This document shows positions 18,634-27,403 of a stretch of DNA of 64,000 nt, piece after piece. The notes below the pieces were generated by a model. The model had not been told where the DNA came from and ran no database searches. It worked only from the letters and a program-made list of their open reading frames with translations. Each line of letters starts with the position of its first letter. Position 1 is the first letter of the stretch. A program made the position numbers and the translations under genes. This DNA is from an uncultured Oligoflexales bacterium (GTDB lineage: Bacteria > Bdellovibrionota_B > Oligoflexia > Oligoflexales > JAPPIL01): assembly GCA_958296095.1 (NCBI GenBank), contig OY282434.1, positions 682,001 through 746,000 of the forward strand, read 5' to 3'.

Positions 18634-19610
18634 AGACGGTCCGGGTCGCAGTCAGCGGTGCGGCGGGACAGATTTGCTACGGACTGCTGTTCAGGCTGGC
18701 AAGCGGCGAGGTGTTCGGCAACGACTGTGCTGTGCATCTACAACTGCTAGAATTACCACAGGCTGTATCTCGTGCCGAAGGTGTGGCGATGGAATTGGAC
18801 GACTGTGGCTTTCCGACACTGGCGGCAGTGGAAATTTTCTCCGACCCGCGCCAAGCTTTCAACGGGGTGCATTGGGCACTGTTGCTAGGCTCAAAGCCGC
18901 GTCTGGCAGGGATGGAACGCAATGACCTCCTGCTGGAAAACGCGCGCATCTTCGTCGCCCAAGGTGAGGCGTTGGCACATGCTGATGCTACATTGCGGGT
19001 CGTCGTCGTCGGCAACCCCTGCAACAGCAACGCCATGATCGCGGCTCGCAGCTGTCCTGAGGTGCCGTCGACGCGCTTCAGTGCAATGACGATGCTCGAC
19101 GAAAACCGCGCCAAAGCCCAGCTGGCACACAAGTTACAGGTGAATGTCGGGCAGGTAGAAGACCTTATCGTCTGGGGCAACCATAGTCCAACGATGTATC
19201 CCGATTTTGAAAATGCCGCCGTAGCAGGCAAGCCAGTGACCGAGCAGTGCCCGCGTCAATGGCTAGAGGGTGAGTTCATGCGCGGTGTCAGACAGCGCGG
19301 GGCGGAGATAATTAAGGCGCGCGGCAGTTCGTCGGCAGCCTCAGCCGCCAGTGCCTGCATCGATCACATCAAGCGACTGTCCACCCCCAGCGACAAGTAT
19401 TTTTCCGCCGCGGTCGTTAACGACAGGGAACGCTACGGCGTGCCTGCTGGTGTGGTATTTTCCTTCCCTATCGCCTCCGATGGCCAGGGGTGGCGCATCG
19501 CTGAGGATATTAAGCTCTCTGCCTATGCCCAGCAAAACATCGCCGTCACCCGTGATGAACTACTGGCAGAAAAAAAGACAGTGCAGGAGTTCTTTGGCTG
19601 GCACAGCTAG
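18630..19610 (+). CDS. mdh: Malate dehydrogenase (type 2, LDH/MDH superfamily)
   Basis: Oxidises malate to oxaloacetate with NAD+. The dinucleotide fold begins [15 protein letters not shown]. The substrate-binding arginine segment ([15 protein letters not shown]), the NPCNSNA stretch and the catalytic histidine in [13 protein letters not shown] are present. Length 326 residues, normal for the cytosolic-type bacterial enzyme. The GTG start at 18630 overlaps the rplS stop (GTGA). Repeat DNA begins a few bases after the stop. Confidence 0.93.
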   Translation: MKTVRVAVSGAAGQICYGLLFRLASGEVFGNDCAVHLQLLELPQAVSRAEGVAMELDDCGFPTLAAVEIFSDPRQAFNGVHWALLLGSKPRLAGMERNDLLLENARIFVAQGEALAHADATLRVVVVGNPCNSNAMIAARSCPEVPSTRFSAMTMLDENRAKAQLAHKLQVNVGQVEDLIVWGNHSPTMYPDFENAAVAGKPVTEQCPRQWLEGEFMRGVRQRGAEIIKARGSSSAASAASACIDHIKRLSTPSDKYFSAAVVNDRERYGVPAGVVFSFPIASDGQGWRIAEDIKLSAYAQQNIAVTRDELLAEKKTVQEFFGWHS

Positions 19611-20769
19611 TGCTACGCACGACTTTTTGTAACGCTCGCTTCGCTCGCTACGCTGCTCTTTGTATCGCTCGCTTTCTAGCTCGCTTCGCTCGCTACGCTG
19701 CTCTTTGTAACGCTCGCTTCCTAGCTCGCTTCGCTCGCTACGCTGCTTTTTTGTAACGCTCGCTTCCTAGCTCGCTCTTTGTCATCAGATCTCCCTGTAT
19801 TGCGATCAGGCTTGTTCTCAAACCTCTCGGCAGTTGCCCACACCTCTTGCCTACCAAGAGCTTCATGAACGGCACGGGGAGACCGTACGAAAACTCGACC
19901 ATAAATACTGCCATATTGCCGTTATTTTATTTTTTTTGCACAAGGCATGTGCTTTCACTTAACTCAAGGAGAGTTTCTCGGTAGGTCTGCCCCGTGCCAA
20001 GACAACGGAGGTTTGTGGTAAGTAGGGTCCGTGCTCCGCTTGCTGCCCTAACCTCTCTGCTTGTCCTCAAGCCTCTTGGCTGTCGCGTTGATACTTGCCT
20101 ACCGAGAGCTCCATGAACGGCAGAGCGAGACCGTGCGCTGCGCTGCGGCTTTCTGTATCGCTCGCTTCCTAGCTCGCTTCGCTCGCTACGCTGCTTTTTT
20201 GTAACGCTCGCTTCCTAGCTCGCTCTTTGTCATCAGATCTCCCTGTATTGCGATCAGGCTTGTTCTCAAACCTCTCGGCAGTTGCCCACACCTCTTGCCT
20301 ACCAAGAGCTTCATGAACGGCACGGGGAGACCGTACGAAAACTCGACCATAAATACTGCCATATTGCCGTTATTTTATTTTTTTTGCACAAGGCATGTGC
20401 TTTCACTTAACTCAAGGAGAGTTTTTCGGTAGGTCTACGCCGTGCCAAGACAACGGAGGTTTGTGGTAAGTAGGGTCCGTGCTCCGCTTGCTGCCCTAAC
20501 CTCTCTGCTTGTCCTCAAGCCTCTTGGCTGTCGCGTTGAGGCTTGCCTACCGAGAGCTCCATGAACGGCACGGGGAGACCGTATGAAAACTCGACCATAA
20601 ATACTGCCATATTGCCGTTAGATTATGTTTTTAGATAAAAGTATGTGCCTATACCAGCTCAGGGCGAGTTTCTCGGTAGGTCTACGCCGTGCCAAGACAA
20701 CGGAGGTACGGGCTAAGGCGGCTAGCTCCACTGCGCCTCGCCAAGACAACGGATATTTGTGCTAGGGGC
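19611..20769 (+). repeat. Dispersed repeat block with an internal ~400-bp near-identical duplication
   Basis: A non-coding block in plus orientation. GCTCGC-rich units open it (19620-19780). Three structured elements follow (about 19850-20000, 20300-20450 and 20545-20690), each bounded by CTACC(A/G)AGAG and TTCTCGGTAGG or a one-base variant. The stretch 19711-20117 is repeated almost exactly at 20159-20565 (offset 448), with only a few base differences near the GTCTGCC/GTCTACG site. The block separates mdh from the protease gene at 20980, all on the plus strand. Confidence 0.85.
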
Positions 20770-20871
20770 CTAGCACAGTTGATTTTTGAGATCACGCAGT
20801 TCTTGTTCGAGTGCCCGCACTTTTTTTGCGAGGGCGGGCAGGTTCTTATACACGGCCAAAAATTCAGCCAA
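20770..20871 (-). CDS. Possible small coiled-coil ORF (33 residues), or gene remnant
   Basis: Minus-strand frame reading AEFLAVYKNLPALAK followed by a clean heptad stretch (VRALEQELRDLKNQL) and a stop. Heptad spacing and codon use look protein-like. The start is unclear: TTG at 20871, or ACG at 20874 where the homologous DNA near 7319 has ATG. That other copy reads MLAEFFKIFQG and then stops. It is either a small real gene divergent from the protease gene, or the end of a decayed one. I do not recognise a family. Confidence 0.35.
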   Translation of the reverse strand: MAEFLAVYKNLPALAKKVRALEQELRDLKNQLC

Positions 20872-20979
20872 CGTATTGGCAATTTACAAAAAAATACTGA
20901 AAAAATCACAAACAAGACTAAAGCAAATAGAAAAAACGGTCGATACGGTGTGCTGGCAATATTTTTTTGGAGGTGAGTG

Positions 20980-22584
20980 ATGAAGATTGTGGCAATTACC
21001 GCTTTGGCGGTGGTAGTGGCTACGTTTGTAGTGTCTTGCCGACCCGACGAAGAGGAAGATATCAGCGAAGTCGAGTTTGTCGCTGGTACCCAGGAAGGAA
21101 TAATTAGTCGGACACAGGGATACTCTATAATGAAGAAGGTGCATAAAGATAAACTTATCATCGATTACAAGTTCGATGGAAACTGTGGTGGCCGCTTCAA
21201 GGGTCAGCCTGTTACTCGTCTAAAGGAAGCTATCTCTCAGTCGTTGCGAGTATGGCTTGCGCCACTCAAATCCCGAGGAAATATCGTTGACACGTTTGAG
21301 TTTCGTGAGAGTGAATTTAAGATAATAAACAAACCTGATTTTATTGTCATCTTCAAGTGTAAAGTGGGGAGATCTTATGTCATCGACACTACTTTTACTG
21401 CTTTAAAACTTAACTTATTCCAGATGACGGATAATGTGCGTGACAGTAATAAATACTACAAGATACCGTCAGTGACTAGCCAAAATAAATACAGCCTTGC
21501 CACTCTTCACCACGAGATAGGACACATAATAGGGCTTGGTGACACCTATGTCGATGAATCCTTCCTGGCTGGTTTAACTAGACATACCGACAGTGATGGA
21601 GGAGCAACTACAACTATTGGTAGCCAACCGTTATCGGTGATGAATTCTCATCTAATGGCAGTCAGTTCTACCGGAGAACTACAACTCGGTGCTGATGACG
21701 TTGCCGGTGTTAATTGGCTTTATCGGTATTATATCGTCGGAGACATTGATCGCGACGACTGCCCTGGTGAATATCGTTACGAAGAATCAACCAAAGGGTG
21801 TGTCCCAATCTATCCGGTTATTTTTGCGGTAACACAAAATAATTATCACGCAGTCAGAAAACTGTTGGCGAGCGATACTAAGCATATTAACCAACAGGAT
21901 ACACGCGGCAATACCGCGTTGCACTACGCGGCCATTTCCCTAGAATTACACGGAGACAAGCTCTATAAATATCTCCTCGATAAAGGAGCAAATAAGCTTA
22001 TAAAAAATAATAACGGAGACACGGCTGAAGAAATTTACCAGCTCCTCAGTCAAAAAATTACTATAAGGAATTTGGCAAATTCTTTTTATAGTGCTGTTAA
22101 GCTTGGGGGGGTGGAAAAGGTCTTTGCAGTACTTAGCTCCGACGACTTCCTCATGGAAGTGCTCTGGAAAAAACAACACGGAAAAGCAATTCACGTATCT
22201 TTACAAAGAATTCCTAATAAATTGAGTGAAATTATTAATAAGCAGACCGAGCGCGGGGAAAGTCCTCAAGGGAGAACGCTGTTGCATATGGCTACGGCGA
22301 ATGGCGCTACTACTCTTATCAAATGGTTATTCACTATTGATAACCTCGATATCAACGTTCAAACTAAACTGAGTAAAGAAACGGCTCTCCATTACGCGGC
22401 CCGTTTTAACAGACTCCAAACTACCAAACTTTTATTGGAACACAGCGATATCGATCTTAAACTGGAAGATACTTGGGGGAGAACTCCGCTATTACGAGCC
22501 GTGGAAAGAGGGCATAAAGAAGTGGCTGATGCTATCAGAGCCGCTGTACGGGAACGACAACAACCAAGCCCCGCAGTAGAATGA
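20980..22584 (+). CDS. Lipoprotein zinc metalloprotease (metzincin-like) with ankyrin repeats
   Basis: A 534-residue predicted lipoprotein (signal MKIVAITALAVVVATFVVSC, lipobox Cys20). The protease domain has HEIGHIIGLGD at residues 178-188, an HExxHxxGxxD zinc site. A methionine in PLSVMNSH is a likely Met-turn, and DDVAGVNWLYRYY resembles the matrixin active-site helix end. From about residue 280 come ankyrin-type repeats (GNTALHYAA, GRTLLHMATANGAT, ETALHYAARFN, GRTPLLRAVERGH). The substrate is unknown; location outside the inner membrane is inferred from the lipid anchor. A paralogue lies at 40318. Start: ATG at 20980 after GGAGGTGAG, in preference to the adjacent GTG. Flanked on both sides by repeat blocks. 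Confidence 0.82.
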   Translation: MKIVAITALAVVVATFVVSCRPDEEEDISEVEFVAGTQEGIISRTQGYSIMKKVHKDKLIIDYKFDGNCGGRFKGQPVTRLKEAISQSLRVWLAPLKSRGNIVDTFEFRESEFKIINKPDFIVIFKCKVGRSYVIDTTFTALKLNLFQMTDNVRDSNKYYKIPSVTSQNKYSLATLHHEIGHIIGLGDTYVDESFLAGLTRHTDSDGGATTTIGSQPLSVMNSHLMAVSSTGELQLGADDVAGVNWLYRYYIVGDIDRDDCPGEYRYEESTKGCVPIYPVIFAVTQNNYHAVRKLLASDTKHINQQDTRGNTALHYAAISLELHGDKLYKYLLDKGANKLIKNNNGDTAEEIYQLLSQKITIRNLANSFYSAVKLGGVEKVFAVLSSDDFLMEVLWKKQHGKAIHVSLQRIPNKLSEIINKQTERGESPQGRTLLHMATANGATTLIKWLFTIDNLDINVQTKLSKETALHYAARFNRLQTTKLLLEHSDIDLKLEDTWGRTPLLRAVERGHKEVADAIRAAVRERQQPSPAVE

Positions 22585-22912
22585 TGGCTGAAGACAACAG
22601 CAGCCTGCGCAATTTTCCCCTCTATGCTACGCGACTCTTCCTAGCTCGCTTCGCTCGCTACGCTGCTTTTTTGTATCGCTCGCTTCCTAGCTCGCTTCGC
22701 TCGCTACGCTGCTTTTTTGTAACGCTCGCTTCCTAGCTCGCTTCGCTCGCTACGCTGCTTTTTGTTCCGCTCGCTTTCTAGCTCGCTGCGTGCCATCAGA
22801 CCCCTCGCTATTGCATTCAGGCTTGCGATCAGACCTCTTGCTATCGCGTTCAGGCTTGCCACCAAACCTCCCTGCCTGCCTCAAACCTCTCGGCGGTTGC
22901 CCCCACCTCTTG

Positions 22913-23047
22913 CCTACCGAGAGTTCCATGAACGGCGCGGCGAGGCCGTACGAAAACTCGACCACAAATACTGCCATATTGTCGTTAGATTATGCTTTTG
23001 CACAAGGCATGTGCTTGCACCTATCTCAGGTCGAGTTTCTCGGTAGG
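22913..23047 (+). repeat. Structured repeat element, type copy
   Basis: Nested inverted repeats. Outer stem CCTACCGAGA (22913-22922) pairs with TCTCGGTAGG (23038-23047). Inner stem AACTCGACC (22955-22963) pairs with GGTCGAGTT (23029-23037), which directly abuts the outer right arm. Between the two left arms is a short hairpin ACGGC/GCCGT (22932-22949); inside the inner stem is GCACA/TGTGC (23000-23014). Together these predict a three-way junction. The same element recurs at 23840-23974. Confidence 0.8.
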
Positions 23048-23162
23048 GCTACGCCGTGCCAAGACAACGGAGGTTTGGGCTAAGTGGTATCCTTGCCCCC
23101 AGCCTCTTGCTATTGCGTTCAAGCTTGCCCTCAGTCCTTTCGGCTGTTGTGTTGAGGCTTGC

Positions 23163-23301
23163 TCACCGAGATCTCCATGAACGGCACGGGTAGACCGTGC
23201 GAAAACCCGACCACAAATATTGCCGTATTGCCGTTGCATCTAGTTTATTTTTTTGCACAAGGCATGTGCCTATACCTGTTGAGGTCGGGTTTCTCGGTAG
23301 G
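23163..23301 (+). repeat. Structured repeat element, covarying copy
   Basis: Same layout as 22913-23047. The inner stem reads AACCCGACC (23204-23212) and GGTCGGGTT (23283-23291): a T-to-C change on the left is matched by A-to-G on the right, so the pairing is kept. Outer stem ACCGAGA/TCTCGGT. An exact second copy lies 927 bases downstream. Confidence 0.8.
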
Positions 23302-23376
23302 TCTGCCCCGTGCCAAGACAACGGAGACATGTGCTACTTGCCTCTTGTCCTCAGGCTTCTCGCGGTTGCCCCCACC

Positions 23377-23515
23377 TCTTGCCGACCGAGGGCTCCATGA
23401 ATGGCGCGGCGAGGCCGTACGAAAACTCGACCACAGATATTGCCATATTGCCGTCAGATTATGCTTTTAGATAAAGCATGCGCCTATACATGCTCAGGTC
23501 GAGTTTCTCGGTAGG
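23377..23515 (+). repeat. Structured repeat element, variant apical loop
   Basis: Inner stem AACTCGACC (23424-23432) and GGTCGAGTT (23497-23505), with the outer right arm at 23506-23515. The apical part differs from the type copy: GCTTT/AAAGC replaces GCACA/TGTGC, so a small hairpin can still form with different bases. Confidence 0.7.
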
Positions 23516-24402
23516 GCTGCGCCTCGCCAAGACAACGGGGGAACGGGCTAAGTGGTGTCCTTGCCCCCAAGCCTTCTCGTTATTGCGTTCAGGCTTGCCT
23601 ACCGAGAGCTCCATGAACGGCACGGCAAGACCGTTCGCTGCGCTACGCCGTGGTGCGCGGCTCTTTGTAACGCTCGCCTTACGAGACTGTTTGCCGCTTT
23701 CTAGCTCCCTCGCTGCGTGCCATCAGACCCCTCGCTATTGCATTCAGGCTTGCGATCAGACCTCTTGCTATCGCGTTCAGGCTTGCCACCAAACCTCCCT
23801 GCCTGCCTCAAACCTCTCGGCGGTTGCCCCCACCTCTTGCCTACCGAGAGTTCCATGAACGGCGCGGCGAGGCCGTACGAAAACTCGACCACAAATACTG
23901 CCATATTGTCGTTAGATTATGCTTTTGCACAAGGCATGTGCTTGCACCTATCTCAGGTCGAGTTTCTCGGTAGGGCTACGCCGTGCCAAGACAACGGAGG
24001 TTTGGGCTAAGTGGTATCCTTGCCCCCAGCCTCTTGCTATTGCGTTCAAGCTTGCCCTCAGTCCTTTCGGCTGTTGTGTTGAGGCTTGCTCACCGAGATC
24101 TCCATGAACGGCACGGGTAGACCGTGCGAAAACCCGACCACAAATATTGCCGTATTGCCGTTGCATCTAGTTTATTTTTTTGCACAAGGCATGTGCCTAT
24201 ACCTGTTGAGGTCGGGTTTCTCGGTAGGTCTGCCCGTGCCAAGACAACGGAGGCATGGGCTAAGTGGTGTCCTTGCCCCCAAGTTTCTCGGTAGGGCTGC
24301 GCCTCGCCCAGCTGCGCTGCACGACTTTTTGTATCGCTCGCTCTACGAGGCTTTTTTGCCACTTCCTAGCTCCCTCGCTGCTTGTTCTCATACCTCTCGC
24401 TG

Positions 24403-26163
24403 CTAATGTGGTGCGGCTTCTTGCACGAAAGCCCGATACGATGCATGTCGATCGAGCTGTTCCTCGTGTCGCCCTTGCAGCAGCGGTTGGCCGCGTTGTG
24501 CTAGCCACACTTGGTCGAAAATGGGCAGCAGTTGTTGGCGGTGGGTAATGACCAGTATGCAGAGGCGGTCTCGGCGAGCAATGGTGCGCAGTTCGTCGAT
24601 GATGATGCGTTCCATCTCCATATCGATCGCCGCGGTAATTTCATCGAGCACTAGTATCGACGCGGGACGCAACAGCGCTCTGATGATAGTGAGTTTTTGC
24701 AGCTGTCCCCCCGATAATTCAGGGGTTAGTGGGTTGAAAATACTGCGCAAATCTTTGTCCAACTGCAACACTTTTAGATAATAGGCAATCTTTGCACTTG
24801 CCTCAAGATCGCCCGCTTTTTTCTGCTGGCTGAGACCATAGCAGAGGTTGTCTTGCAGTGTATCGTGAAACAGAAACGGCTTTTGTCCTGCATACGAGAC
24901 CTGTTGACTGAGTGATGCGAGGTCATGTTGGCATTGCCATTGCGAGGGTGTAATTAAACCTGCCAGCACCTTAGCCAGCGAAGACTTGCCTGCACCGCTG
25001 CTGCCGATAAGGGCGGTGATCGTGCCGAATTTGATGGGCAGTGCGGTGAAGACTAGTTCATCGTCAGTATCACAGGGAATGACCACCCGCTCGATGACAA
25101 AATCTTTTTGCCGCGCGGCGATGGATTTCGTGGGCGTTAATTGTGGTCGTGGCAGGGCGAGAATTTTGCAGCAGGATTGCAGTGCCCCACGTGTTTCTTG
25201 CAGCGCGGAGAGCTGGTCGGTAAAATTACGCAGTGGCTTCAGCACCATGCCTAGGGCGACGAGAAACTGCACGATCACTACAGGTGCACTGTCGAGCAGC
25301 CAGAGGCGTTGATTGATCAACAGCACGACGGCGGCAAAAATTACCACGCCGATGAACTCCGACAGCGGCGACAGTCCTGTGCGCACCAGTATCGAGCGCC
25401 GCACCGCACGATAATAGGCCTGGCTGCTATCGGCAAACTTTTGCATTTCCAAGGCCATGCCGCCCTGACTACGAATAAACTCAAACCGTTGGCGCAAATC
25501 CATCACCCGTGCACTGATGTCTGCCAGTTTCGCCTGATATTCTGCGGCAAAGGCAACGATACGCCGACTTAGGTTGCGCAAAATAAAGGTTAGCATACAG
25601 GCAATCACAATCAATGCCAGTGCCGATGGATAGTGAAGCCACGCCAACACTACGACACAGGTGCAGACCTGTGCCGCGTTTCTAACAAAACAGGTCATGA
25701 TGTCGGAGAAGCGTGTTTGTAGCAAAAAAGTATCGTTCATAACGATCGACATCCAGTGCGCGGCAGGCTTGTGCAAGAAAGACTCGTAGGGCTGGGCGAT
25801 GATTGCGGTGCACAACTCCTGCCGCAGGTGCTTAGCCATCCACAGCGAGATGTAGTTTTGGCAGTAGCGAAACAGATAGGCACAAGCACTCTTGATGAAA
25901 CCCGTCAGTGCTAGCAGTAGTGGCAGCCAGAGCAGAAAAAAAGCACGCGGGAAGCTCACTTCAGGCAGCAGACGGGCGGCCTGCGGTGACAGTTGTGCGA
26001 GGGACAGGGTGGCCTGCGGGTCGGAAAACAGCAGGGTCAGCACGGGGCCTGTCAACAGCAGAAACAGCGCCTGCATGAGGGTGATAATTAGCAAAGAAAA
26101 AAACAACAGCACGAGTTGCTTTTTGCAGGCAAGCAGCGGCGGCAAAAAAAAATCTTTAAGCAT
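24403..26163 (-). CDS. MsbA-like ABC exporter (ATPase-permease half transporter)
   Basis: A 586-residue half-transporter: a membrane domain of about six helices (residues 1-330) fused to an ABC ATPase. Walker A GSSGAGKSS is at about 387-395, the signature LSGGQLQK at about 483, Walker B ILVLDEIT follows, and the switch histidine lies in VITHRQQ. Starting inside the lpxB stop (TGATG) strongly suggests a role in flipping lipid A-core across the inner membrane, as MsbA does; drug or lipid export is the alternative. The final codons run up to the repeat block, whose CCTCTCGCTGC tract begins directly after the stop. Confidence 0.85.
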   Translation of the reverse strand: MLKDFFLPPLLACKKQLVLLFFSLLIITLMQALFLLLTGPVLTLLFSDPQATLSLAQLSPQAARLLPEVSFPRAFFLLWLPLLLALTGFIKSACAYLFRYCQNYISLWMAKHLRQELCTAIIAQPYESFLHKPAAHWMSIVMNDTFLLQTRFSDIMTCFVRNAAQVCTCVVVLAWLHYPSALALIVIACMLTFILRNLSRRIVAFAAEYQAKLADISARVMDLRQRFEFIRSQGGMALEMQKFADSSQAYYRAVRRSILVRTGLSPLSEFIGVVIFAAVVLLINQRLWLLDSAPVVIVQFLVALGMVLKPLRNFTDQLSALQETRGALQSCCKILALPRPQLTPTKSIAARQKDFVIERVVIPCDTDDELVFTALPIKFGTITALIGSSGAGKSSLAKVLAGLITPSQWQCQHDLASLSQQVSYAGQKPFLFHDTLQDNLCYGLSQQKKAGDLEASAKIAYYLKVLQLDKDLRSIFNPLTPELSGGQLQKLTIIRALLRPASILVLDEITAAIDMEMERIIIDELRTIARRDRLCILVITHRQQLLPIFDQVWLAQRGQPLLQGRHEEQLDRHASYRAFVQEAAPH

Positions 26164-27308
26164 CAGTGCAGATAATTGCTAACGAGTTGGGCAGCACGGG
26201 TCGCCGCGTTACCGTGCAGCGGCGCGGCCAGCTCCTCGTATTCCGTGCGCATCATGGCAGCCCTGCCGTCATCGTCGTCGAGCAGCTCTTGTAGGGTGTT
26301 GACAAGTTCGGCGACGGCAAAGTCTTGAATAAACTCACGCACGACCTGTTTGCCACGCATGATGTTGATGAGGCTGATAAAATTGATATTGAGGTTGTCT
26401 TTCGCCAGCGCATAAGTGAGGGGGCTAGTCTTGTAAAAAACTGCCGCGGGCACACCCGACAAGGCACACTCCAGCGTTGCGGTCCCCGAGGCAACCAGTG
26501 CGACCGCGGCAAGCTTGAGCACCGCCAGGCTATGCCCTTCGACAATTATTGCCGGGCCGCAGCGATAGCATGGCACATCGATCGCCAACCGCTCCGCCGT
26601 TAAACCTGTCAAAGCGCAACACTGGGCAATGCTTAAGCTCGGTGCAAGTGGAATCAGCGGCAGGCATGCTGGCAGCGCGGCGATAGTTTCCATCACTAGG
26701 GGCAAGTGCCGACGCAGCTCTTCGTCACGACTGCCAGGCAAGCAGGCGAGCACCCGTTGTCCCCGACACAACTCTTGCAGGGCGGGCGGCACATGCAGCG
26801 CGGCCAGGCGATCGAGCAGCGGCGTGCCCACATAGTGATAGTTGACGGCACGGCGTTGAAAAAATTTTTCTTCAAAGGGCAGAATGCCGAGCACCGCCCG
26901 AAAGTCACGTGCCAGTGCCTCGGTGCGCGACTCTCCCCACGCCCAAGTCTTAGGGGCGACGTATTGAAAGACAGGCACGTTGCAAAGTTTGAGCAGTTCA
27001 GCCAGACGGAAGTGCAGGCCCGGATAATCGATCAGCACCGCAAAACTCGGCTGGCGGCGGGCTATTTGGGCAACCAGACTGTGCTCCAAGTGCCGGAAAC
27101 GGTGCAGCTTCGTCCACAGCTCAGCTATGCCGACGACGGCTAAGGCGTGGAAATCAGTCAGCGCTTCAGCGCCTAAGGCTTGCATGGCAGGGCCGCAAAG
27201 ACCGAAGGGCTGGAGGTCGGGGTAATGCTCGCGCAACGCCGCGATCAGCTCCGCACCAAGCATATCGCCTGAACATTCGCCTGCCGAGATGAAGTAAGTT
27301 TGCGCCAT
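26163..27308 (-). CDS. lpxB: Lipid-A-disaccharide synthase
   Basis: Joins UDP-diacylglucosamine and lipid X to make the lipid A disaccharide at the inner membrane. Family motifs: SAGECSGDMLGAELI at the N-terminus, MGIAEL-like VVGIAELW, IDYPGLHFRLA, VAPKTWAWG, ACLPGSRDEEL and the SGTATLE near the C-terminus. From the ATG at 27308 it has 381 residues, the usual length; the open frame upstream to 27422 is not family-like and would cover the trpS promoter. Coupled to the MsbA-like gene by a one-base stop/start overlap and divergent from trpS. Confidence 0.94.
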   Translation of the reverse strand: MAQTYFISAGECSGDMLGAELIAALREHYPDLQPFGLCGPAMQALGAEALTDFHALAVVGIAELWTKLHRFRHLEHSLVAQIARRQPSFAVLIDYPGLHFRLAELLKLCNVPVFQYVAPKTWAWGESRTEALARDFRAVLGILPFEEKFFQRRAVNYHYVGTPLLDRLAALHVPPALQELCRGQRVLACLPGSRDEELRRHLPLVMETIAALPACLPLIPLAPSLSIAQCCALTGLTAERLAIDVPCYRCGPAIIVEGHSLAVLKLAAVALVASGTATLECALSGVPAAVFYKTSPLTYALAKDNLNINFISLINIMRGKQVVREFIQDFAVAELVNTLQELLDDDDGRAAMMRTEYEELAAPLHGNAATRAAQLVSNYLH

Positions 27309-27353
27309 CGCTGCCGCAGCGTAGCACAGTTGGCGGTGATTGTTAGAAAATTT

Positions 27354-27383
27354 TTGCCTTGGCATAGACAGTTGCGGTAAAAT
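27354..27383 (+). promoter_or_regulatory. Predicted promoter for trpS
   Basis: TTGCCT and TAAAAT separated by 18 bases in the lpxB/trpS divergent gap; the -10 box ends 20 bases before the trpS ATG. Confidence 0.45.
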
Positions 27384-27403
27384 GACAGCGCTTGGAGCTA
27401 GCA

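Larger units (their letters stand above)
22585..24402 (+). repeat. Dispersed repeat block with a 520-bp exact duplication
   Basis: The largest repeat block, 1.8 kb. It begins with three 46-bp units (22637, 22683, 22729; CTTCCTAGCTCGCTTCGCTC core), then 33-bp units and structured elements. The segment about 22785-23306 recurs at 23712-24232 (offset 927) with no difference that I could see until a one-base deletion at the end. Between the two copies are another structured element (about 23377-23515) and more 33-bp units. The block lies between the convergent protease and MsbA-like genes and reaches the stop codon of the latter. Confidence 0.88.

Noticed and set aside
22929-23010. Possible conserved peptide MNG(A/T)xRPYEN starting at the ATG in each structured element
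   Set aside because: The frame is kept for about 20 codons only because the DNA is conserved; indels in the apical region put copies into different frames.
22930-23065. Possible pseudoknot between GGCACGG in the left part and CCGTGCC just outside the right arm
   Set aside because: Bases can pair in several copies, but changes on the two sides do not track each other consistently (for example GCCTCGCC appears on the right in only one of the copies with GGCGAGG on the left).
22750-24406. Many short open frames (60-145 codons) on both strands in the repeat blocks, some with proteins that recur almost exactly
   Set aside because: They are translations of repeat DNA. Their recurrence follows the DNA duplication, frames shift freely between copies at indels, and none has a consistent ribosome site.
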